Positions 52,429 through 57,757 of a stretch of 57,757 nt of DNA are shown piece by piece (positions within the stretch are counted from its first letter, which is position 1; each line of letters opens with the position of its first letter). Below the pieces are notes generated by a model. That model was not told the DNA's origin and searched no databases. It saw only the letters and a program-made list of their open reading frames with translations. Source of the DNA: RGIG7213 sp045544195. Its GTDB lineage: Bacteria; Bacillota; Clostridia; Oscillospirales; CAG-272. The position numbers and the translations under genes were made by a program. The stretch covers positions 1 to 57,757 of the forward strand of contig JAZPYO010000061.1 in the NCBI GenBank assembly GCA_045544195.1, written 5' to 3'.

Positions 52429-53739
52429 TTATTTCATAGCCCTTACACGAACCTTTGCTGACCGTATGAGCTGAACGATAGGTACGCCTCCCGGGCAGCC
52501 GTATGTGCAACTTCCGCATTCAACGCAGCTCATAACATCATAATTCTTACATTCCTCGAAGGCATCGTTTCTGGCAAACATAGCAAGGTAGCTCGGATAC
52601 AGATGCATAGGACACGCACGCACACAAGTACCGCAGCGGATGCAAACGCCGTCAGAGGTGTACGCGGGTGTTTCATTCGCTGACATAACAAGGACTGCCG
52701 ATGTACCCTTTGTGACACTGCCCTCAATATCCCATTGTGCCGCGCCCATCATAGGGCCGCCGTTGACGATCTTTTTGACGTTTGCCCTCAGACCTCCGCA
52801 GAATTCAATAAGATCGAGGTAAGATGCACCGATCGGAGTTAAAACATTTTTCGGCTTTACAATGCAGTCGCCGTCAACTGTGAGTATTCTTTCAATAAGC
52901 GGCATACCGTAGGCAAAAGCCCTGTATATTGCTGAACAGGTCTCTGCATTGAAAACGATGCATCCAACGTCAGCGGGGAGCTTTCCTGCGGGGACCTCGA
53001 TGTTTTTGAGTGCGTATATTATCTGTCTTTCATCGCCCTGCGGATACTTCGTTTCCATTATGCATACGTTGAACATATTTGACGATCCGATCTCGTTTTT
53101 TAATGCTGCTACGGCATCCATTTTGTTGTTTTCAACCGCTATACTGCAACTGCGCAGACCGAGCGCCTTCAGCAAGACCGTTGCTCCGCCTATAATGGAT
53201 TTGGGGTCCTCAAGCATAAGACGGTGATTTGCGCAGATATAAGGCTCACACTCACAGCAGTTGATTATCATCGTATCAACTTTGTTTATTGCAGAGCTTA
53301 TTTTTGCATACGTCGGAAACGTAGCTCCGCCCATACCCGATATGCCTGCCAGCCGTATTCGCTCGATTATCTCATCGCTTGTAAGATCCTTAAGCGGTGT
53401 TTCGCACGGCTTTATGTCCGGACAAAGAGTATCGTTGAAATCGTTTTCAATAACGATGCTTTCTATTACTCTGTCATCGGGCATACGCTTTGTTATGATC
53501 TGCTTTACAGTACCCGATATGCTTGAATGTACAGGAACGCCGAGACCTTCCTGAACGGTGCCTATGACCTGCCCCTTAGTCACAGTATCTCCAGGCTTTA
53601 CGGTTGCCTTACACGGTGCGCCTATGTGCTGTGAAAGGGGAATACTGACAGATTTCGGAGCTGTAAGCCGTTCAATTTTTCTGTTTTTTGTATTTTTATG
53701 CTCTTTCGGGTGTATACCGCCCGCAAAAGTAAATGCCAT
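52429..53739 (-). CDS. rnfC: Rnf complex subunit RnfC
   Basis: The peripheral NADH-linked subunit. The 436 residues include the biotinyl-like N-terminal barrel (GAPCKATVKPGDTVTKGQVIG), the nucleotide/FMN-binding LAGISGMGGATFPTYAK, CCECEPYICANHRLMLE, and two C-terminal [4Fe-4S] clusters CIRCGTCVRACPMHL and CVECGSCTYGCPGG. It heads the rnfCDGEAB run and the Rnf ion pump (Na+ or H+ not determinable) couples ferredoxin oxidation to NAD+ reduction. Confidence 0.95.
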   Translation of the reverse strand: MAFTFAGGIHPKEHKNTKNRKIERLTAPKSVSIPLSQHIGAPCKATVKPGDTVTKGQVIGTVQEGLGVPVHSSISGTVKQIITKRMPDDRVIESIVIENDFNDTLCPDIKPCETPLKDLTSDEIIERIRLAGISGMGGATFPTYAKISSAINKVDTMIINCCECEPYICANHRLMLEDPKSIIGGATVLLKALGLRSCSIAVENNKMDAVAALKNEIGSSNMFNVCIMETKYPQGDERQIIYALKNIEVPAGKLPADVGCIVFNAETCSAIYRAFAYGMPLIERILTVDGDCIVKPKNVLTPIGASYLDLIEFCGGLRANVKKIVNGGPMMGAAQWDIEGSVTKGTSAVLVMSANETPAYTSDGVCIRCGTCVRACPMHLYPSYLAMFARNDAFEECKNYDVMSCVECGSCTYGCPGGVPIVQLIRSAKVRVRAMK

Positions 53740-53780
53740 ATGAGATCAACCTTTCAAAAAAAATAATGACTATTCATTTT

Positions 53781-53809
53781 ATTCTATCATATTTAAATTA
53801 AAATTACAA
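53781..53809 (-). promoter_or_regulatory. promoter for the rnf-parA run
   Basis: Minus-strand TTGTAA (53804-53809), 17 bases, TAGAAT (53781-53786), about 40 bases before rnfC. The -35 is weak, but it is the only candidate ahead of the operon. Confidence 0.55.
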
Positions 53810-53868
53810 TAATATTAGATGAAAATATTGTTCGTATTTTTCAAAAACTCCGCCTTAACAAAAGTCTA

Positions 53869-53897
53869 TTGACAAAATGGGGCAAAGGTGTTATAAT
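53869..53897 (+). promoter_or_regulatory. promoter for the DUF1292 gene
   Basis: Perfect TTGACA (53869-53874), 17 bases, perfect TATAAT (53892-53897). It is one of the strongest promoters in the window, which fits production of an abundant RNA or protein downstream. Confidence 0.82.
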
Positions 53898-53946
53898 ACC
53901 TATGCAAAAGAGTATAGAACATGTAATGAAAGGATAACATAACAGT

Positions 53947-54243
53947 ATGTCAGAAGAAATGTTTGAAAACGATATATTCACTCTTACCGATGAAGAGGGT
54001 GTTGAAACGGATTTTGAGGTAGCGGGAAGCTGCGAATACAACGGAGCTATCTATTTTGCCGTTATTCCGCTTGACGGTAATGGCGACGGTGAGCAGATCG
54101 AATATACCATACTTAAATCCGAAAAGGACGAAGACGGCGAGGATATATTCGTAACAGTCGATGATGATGACGAATTTGACGCAGTTGCCGATATATTCGA
54201 GGATGAGCTTTTCTCCGAAGAGGACTACGGCTCAGACGAGTAA
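53947..54243 (+). CDS. DUF1292 family acidic protein
   Basis: A 98-residue, very acidic protein of the DUF1292 (YrzB-like) family, widespread in Firmicutes and of unknown function. It shows MFENDIFTLTDEEGVETDFEV, YNGAIYFAVIPLD and EYTILKSEKDEDGEDIF; the C terminus is almost all Asp and Glu. In many genomes it is next to ruvX, which is not here. The structured RNA region begins right after its stop. Confidence 0.85.
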   Translation: MSEEMFENDIFTLTDEEGVETDFEVAGSCEYNGAIYFAVIPLDGNGDGEQIEYTILKSEKDEDGEDIFVTVDDDDEFDAVADIFEDELFSEEDYGSDE

Positions 54244-54250
54244 TAATGCA

Positions 54251-54452
54251 AGATTTCCTGCTCAGTTAGTGATGATCGGGTGTTAAAACCCACAAGAGAA
54301 CAATGGAGTCCGGGCTTTCCGTTATGGGAATGCAGACCTCCCGAGCAGTTCCTGTTCAAGAGTTTCCGAATATATTTTCGAAATTCGCACGATCTGCAAG
54401 GACGTTGGTAGCACAAAGTGCGGAAGAGGACACCAACCTGCACTGCAGGGTT
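54251..54452 (+). ncRNA. structured RNA, candidate 6S RNA (ssrS)
   Basis: The 270-base gap after DUF1292 encodes no protein but folds well. CCTGC-AGT (54257-54266, with two bulged bases) pairs with ACTGCAGG (54442-54449) as a closing stem. A long arm is formed by GAACA/TGTTC, GGA/TCC and CGGG/CCCG (about 54299-54357), capped by TTTCC/GGGAA. GTTGGT/ACCAAC encloses GCAC/GTGC near the 3' side (54404-54437). Size (about 200 nt), rod shape with an open centre, and the start tcctg....gttagt resemble Firmicutes 6S RNA, which binds RNA polymerase holoenzyme. No SRP, tmRNA or RNase P core motif is present. The 6S identity is inference. Confidence 0.5.
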
Positions 54453-54513
54453 TCTCAATGCTCGATTACACGGCTTGGCGGGTTTTTGTTTTAACAACGA
54501 AAAGGAATTTAAA

Positions 54514-56649
54514 ATGCTTTATTCTGAATACAACGGCTTTTCCTTGGCATTTCCCGTGTGGGAAAAGGGGAAAAGCACCGAAATGAACCATACGCTTATG
54601 TTCCGTACTGTAACGGAAAAAAGCAAGGGAACTTTAAAGATCGCCTGTAGCTGTGCTTACAGACTCACCGTTAACGGAAGGTTTGTATCCTCAGGTCCTG
54701 CGCGTGCAGCACACGGATTTTTCCGTGTTGACGAAATATGCCTTGACGAGTATCTGACAAAGGATGTCAATGTCATTGCGATGATCGTTGCCGGATACGC
54801 CGTAAACAGCTTTGAATATCCGGATCAGATGTCATTTTTGTGTGCAGAGCTTGAGTGTGACGGGCTTGTTCTGGCGTCTACGGGACTCGGCGGACAAAAC
54901 GGCGGCTTTGAGGCAATACAGTATACGCAGAAGCTGAAAAAAGCACAAAGATATTCATTCCAGCGTACATTTGCTGAGGTGTATTATTACTCGGATAACT
55001 ATAACGCTTATGAAACTGACGCGTGGTATTATGCAGAGCCTGTGGAGCTTGAACAGATAGACTATCCGAAATTTCTTCCAAGAGGCGTATATTATCCGAC
55101 ATATCAGCTTGATCTTGCAAAAAGCATTGTAAATGCGGGCACCGTCGGTAAAAGTGAAAAGGAAAGCTATTACACAGACCGTTCGATAGTAAATATAACG
55201 CCGATATTCAAGGGCTACAAGGTCGATGAATTGGGATTTTTCTCATCTACGGAATACGGAAAGCTCGACTTTTATTCAAAGGCGCAGGGCTGTGTTGAAG
55301 GCTGTGAAGCTCCGCTTGTTGACAATTCCTACGTTGTATTTGATATGGGATGTGAGCTTACGGGCTTTTGTGAGTTTGATGTTGAATGTGAAAATGATAC
55401 TGTTATTTACGCCGCATTCGATGAAATACTGACAAACGGCGACGTTGATCCTTACAGAATGAAATGCTGTAATATCGCTGTATGGCATCTGACCAAGGGA
55501 AGCTACAAGCTGTTTACTCTTGAGCCTTATTCATATCGGTACATAAAATTCGTATCGGTTGGAGCAGATGCATATATAAGTCATGTATCGCTCAGACGCT
55601 TTGAATTCAACAGAGAGGAAATTACAGCGACTCGTCCGCAGGGTATGGATGAGGAGCTTTCCAAAATATACGATGCGGCGGTGTCTACATTCTGTCAGAA
55701 TACGCTTGATATATATATGGACTGCCCGTCAAGAGAGCGCGCAGGCTGGCTTTGCGACAGCTTTTTTACATCAAGAGTCGAATATGCTCTTACAGGAAAA
55801 ACGACTGTTGAAAAATGCTTTCTTGAAAACTTTATTCTTCCTGACAAGTTCGGATATATTCCCGACGGTATGCTCCCGATGTGCTATCCTGCCGATCATA
55901 CGGATACGGTGTATATACCCAACTGGGCTATGTGGTTCGTTATAGAGCTTGAGGAGTATCTGCAAAGAAGCGGCGACAGACAGCTCGTTGACGATGCAAA
56001 AGACAGAGTTTACGCATTGCTTGATTTCTTACGCACATTTGAAAACAGCGACGGACTTCTCAGTAAGCTTCAAAGCTGGGTATTTATCGAGTGGTCTGAG
56101 TCGAATAAGCTGGTGCAGGACATTTCATATCCGTCCAATATGCTTTACAGCAAGTTTAAAAGGACGATCGGAAAGCTGTACGGAGATGAAAAGCTGCTTA
56201 AAGAAGCGGAGGAGCTTGCAGAGGTCATAAGAAACAGCTCGTTTACAGGCAGCTTCTTCTGTGACAACTCCGTATACGATGAATCGGGAGAGCCTGTTTT
56301 GTCGGGAAAATGCACTGAAAGCTGTCAGTATTATGCGTTTTTCTCCGGCGTTGCCACTGCAGAAACGTATCCTGAGCTTTGGGACACGCTCGTAAACGAT
56401 TTCGGACCTGAGAGAAAGGAAACTCAGAAATGGAGCTGGGTATCGTTTGCCAATGCATTCATAGGCAATTATCTTCGTTTAGAGCTTCTTTACAACAACG
56501 GACTTTATGACAAGGTGCAGGAAAATATCAGAGGATATTTCAAAATGATGGCTGATGAAACGGGAACGCTCTGGGAAAACGATACATCGCACGCAAGCTG
56601 TAACCACGGCTTTGCCTCCCACGTTATATATTGGCTGAATAAAATATAA
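54514..56649 (+). CDS. GH78-type alpha-L-rhamnosidase-like hydrolase
   Basis: A 711-residue intracellular glycosidase of the six-hairpin (alpha/alpha)6 type. ATG 54514, with aaaagga upstream, is chosen; the open frame extends 32 codons further, but that part lies in the RNA region. N-terminal beta-sandwich (about 1-300, YRLTVNGRFVSSGPARAAHG), catalytic barrel with D403-CPSR-E408-RAGWLC-D415, matching the Asp/Glu/Asp set of GH78 enzymes, and later WFVIELEEYLQRSGD and LWENDTSHASCNHGFASHV. The sugar may be L-rhamnose in plant or bacterial glycans, not certain. No transporter is close. Confidence 0.82.
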   Translation: MLYSEYNGFSLAFPVWEKGKSTEMNHTLMFRTVTEKSKGTLKIACSCAYRLTVNGRFVSSGPARAAHGFFRVDEICLDEYLTKDVNVIAMIVAGYAVNSFEYPDQMSFLCAELECDGLVLASTGLGGQNGGFEAIQYTQKLKKAQRYSFQRTFAEVYYYSDNYNAYETDAWYYAEPVELEQIDYPKFLPRGVYYPTYQLDLAKSIVNAGTVGKSEKESYYTDRSIVNITPIFKGYKVDELGFFSSTEYGKLDFYSKAQGCVEGCEAPLVDNSYVVFDMGCELTGFCEFDVECENDTVIYAAFDEILTNGDVDPYRMKCCNIAVWHLTKGSYKLFTLEPYSYRYIKFVSVGADAYISHVSLRRFEFNREEITATRPQGMDEELSKIYDAAVSTFCQNTLDIYMDCPSRERAGWLCDSFFTSRVEYALTGKTTVEKCFLENFILPDKFGYIPDGMLPMCYPADHTDTVYIPNWAMWFVIELEEYLQRSGDRQLVDDAKDRVYALLDFLRTFENSDGLLSKLQSWVFIEWSESNKLVQDISYPSNMLYSKFKRTIGKLYGDEKLLKEAEELAEVIRNSSFTGSFFCDNSVYDESGEPVLSGKCTESCQYYAFFSGVATAETYPELWDTLVNDFGPERKETQKWSWVSFANAFIGNYLRLELLYNNGLYDKVQENIRGYFKMMADETGTLWENDTSHASCNHGFASHVIYWLNKI

Positions 56650-56752
56650 AACCAAAACGCCTGAGGAATAAAGGGCGATATTCTTAGCGGAGAAATCACG
56701 AATCAGATTGCTACTATGTTGCAAATTTGATCCACAGTGAACAAATAAATTA

Positions 56753-56790
56753 GCCCCGACAGATTTGTAAAAATCGATCGGGGCCATCTT
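56753..56790. terminator. terminator between converging GH78-like and DUF3885 genes
   Basis: GCCCCGA (56753-56759) pairs with TCGGGGC (56778-56784), extended inside by AGAT/ATC, with T-rich sequence on both outer sides. Confidence 0.75.
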
Positions 56791-57462
56791 TTATTGATTG
56801 AAACGGTTTTTCATTTCTTCTGCATCATAAGAAAGAAAATATGGTTCAAGTAAGTGATAGAATTCTTTCATTTTTTCATGTGTTGCAAAAACAATATCAC
56901 AACCTCGATCATCATATACAGAAAAGATACATTCATTTTGAAATGATACCAATCCGACATTGTGACCGTTCCCGCTGATCTCTTGGTCGATTAGTCCGCT
57001 ATAATCAAAGGCTTTACCATCACTATAGCATATGATTCTATTTCTTCGTTGTTTACCGATGCATTCATCATCAAAATCGCCATATGTTTCCAAATTCCTT
57101 ACTGAAAAATGCCGATATTCCGCTTGCATTTCTAAAAGGAATCGTAAATTATCGGCTTCACTTTCAAGTGTGTTATGAATACTTTCCTCAACAGTTATTT
57201 CAAGTTCTTCAAGTGCTATTTTTTCTGCGCAACCACTATCAGAATAATCAAAAATCCAATAATTGAAAATAAAGGCGTCTATGCCATCAGCAAATAAAAT
57301 ATTAAATATTTCCATTGCGCGATTTTTAGCATTGATCATATATTGATCGCCCTCACCAACGCCTAATTCACAGCGCAGTGCATATCGATTATTATAAAAA
57401 TACGGTTGGAGATATGAAAACTCTTTGTCACGTATTAATTGCTCTATCTTACTGGTTTCCAT
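56791..57462 (-). CDS. DUF3885 domain-containing protein
   Basis: A 223-residue cytoplasmic protein from ATG 57462, which follows aaagga; the frame opens 13 codons earlier without a ribosome binding site. It has ALRCELGVGEGDQYMINAKNRAMEIFNILF (LGVGEGDQYMINAKNRAMEI part), a DUF3885-like core, acidic EELEITVEESIHN, and a C-terminal SVYDDRGCDIVFATHEKMKEFY block typical of that domain. Function unknown; such proteins often occur singly among accessory genes or as immunity-like proteins beside toxins, but no toxin is seen here. Confidence 0.75.
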   Translation of the reverse strand: METSKIEQLIRDKEFSYLQPYFYNNRYALRCELGVGEGDQYMINAKNRAMEIFNILFADGIDAFIFNYWIFDYSDSGCAEKIALEELEITVEESIHNTLESEADNLRFLLEMQAEYRHFSVRNLETYGDFDDECIGKQRRNRIICYSDGKAFDYSGLIDQEISGNGHNVGLVSFQNECIFSVYDDRGCDIVFATHEKMKEFYHLLEPYFLSYDAEEMKNRFNQ

Positions 57463-57519
57463 TTTGTTTCCTTTCGATGATTTATAGCAATGATTTATCA
57501 TTTATCGCCAGTTTCGCCT

Positions 57520-57757
57520 TTGTATTACAGCGTTGCAAGCAACGACGGCACAGGGCAAAGCCCATGTGCGAACGCTTCAATAGGCTCCCTCCGGGAGGGA
57601 GCTGGCGCCGAAGGCGACTGAGGGAGAGCGTGTTATCATAAAGTTAGCACAACCCCAAGGTCACGCAGGCTCCTTCCACCGCTTTGAGTTGCGTAGCTCG
57701 CTGCGCAATCTCATTGGTCCCCCTCCCATTCCGACGGACTTTGTCCTTACGGCGGAG
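57520..57757. repeat. hairpin-rich intergenic repeat element (REP/MITE-like), runs off the right edge
   Basis: The last about 240 bases hold no gene and several GC hairpins: CGTTGC/GCAACG, GCAC..GGGC/GCCC..GTGC, GCTCCCTCC (57584-57592) with GGAGGGAGC (57594-57602), CGCC/GGCG (57606-57616), and TTGCG/CGCAA further on. The gagggagctggcgccgaagg style is one I associate with repeated elements scattered between genes in gut Clostridia. The end lies outside the window. GC content is well above that of the surrounding gene. Confidence 0.6.

Noticed and set aside
54251..54452. SRP RNA, tmRNA or RNase P RNA
   Set aside because: The GGAAG piece lacks the surrounding conserved SRP apical loop, there is no tag-peptide or CCA end for tmRNA, and no RNase P core motifs.
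1..57757. CRISPR arrays, prophage or defence islands
   Set aside because: No regularly spaced repeats, phage structural genes, nuclease-immunity cassettes or integrase genes were seen anywhere in the window.

Overview
The window reads as a chromosome segment of an anaerobic, spore-forming Clostridia member, probably an Oscillospiraceae/Ruminococcaceae-type gut or rumen bacterium. Reasons: dnaA-dnaN-recF-remB-gyrB-gyrA order, a complete Rnf operon, SpoIID and a tiny SpoVM candidate, a RemB/DUF370 gene, mini-RNase III, a dockerin-like secreted protein and GH4/GH78-type glycosidases. Taxonomy is inferred from gene content only.

Layout. 1-424: leader and tandem minus-strand promoters, probably of an rRNA operon beyond the left edge, divergent from nrdR. 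425-1975: nrdR and a dipeptide epimerase. 1976-4949: a small accessory island with an IS200/IS605 remnant, an IS3-family deletion derivative and a glycosyltransferase, bounded by a perfect 21-bp direct repeat that is the 3' end of the epimerase gene. 5133-23692: plus-strand genes: dockerin/ricin/SGNH secreted protein, a D,D-carboxypeptidase lipoprotein, SbcCD-like YhaO/YhaN, rsmG, ribF, a DUF4091 protein, mrnC, secA, two membrane proteins, a CHAP wall hydrolase and an AI-2E-type exporter. 23760-27237 (minus): nadE, glyA, a 54-residue membrane protein and spoVM.

27250-40413 is the replication-origin region: an A+T-rich stretch, dnaA, an intergenic oriC with DnaA boxes and a DnaA-trio-like unwinding element, then dnaN, recF, remB, gyrB, a PfkB-like gene, gyrA, a WG-repeat protein, and an Lrp-type regulator with an aminotransferase. 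40455-42635 (minus): ymdB-type phosphodiesterase and spoIID. A GH4 glycosidase follows on plus. 44234-53739 (minus) is one long run transcribed rnfC-D-G-E-A-B-parA-(two parS sites)-parB-serS-membrane protein-MORN protein. 53947-56649 (plus): DUF1292 protein, a structured RNA (6S candidate) and a GH78-like enzyme. The end holds a DUF3885 protein and a hairpin-rich repetitive element.

How they fit: the core is replication initiation and segregation (dnaA, oriC, dnaN, recF, gyrase, parABS) beside translation, cofactor and secretion genes, and an ion-motive electron-transport complex. The left-arm genes (nrdR to AI-2E) and the rnf-parAB-serS run both point toward the putative origin, which is unusual for Firmicutes.

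No clear novel defence or mobile system was found. The best leads are a NAD synthetase that has lost two of three glutaminase catalytic residues, a PfkB-like protein without its catalytic Asp between gyrB and gyrA, translational overlap of an unannotated spoVM with a small membrane protein, the rnf-parAB arrangement, and the repeat-bounded island. Coordinates come from reading the sequence by eye; identifications rest on motif recognition, not database searches.
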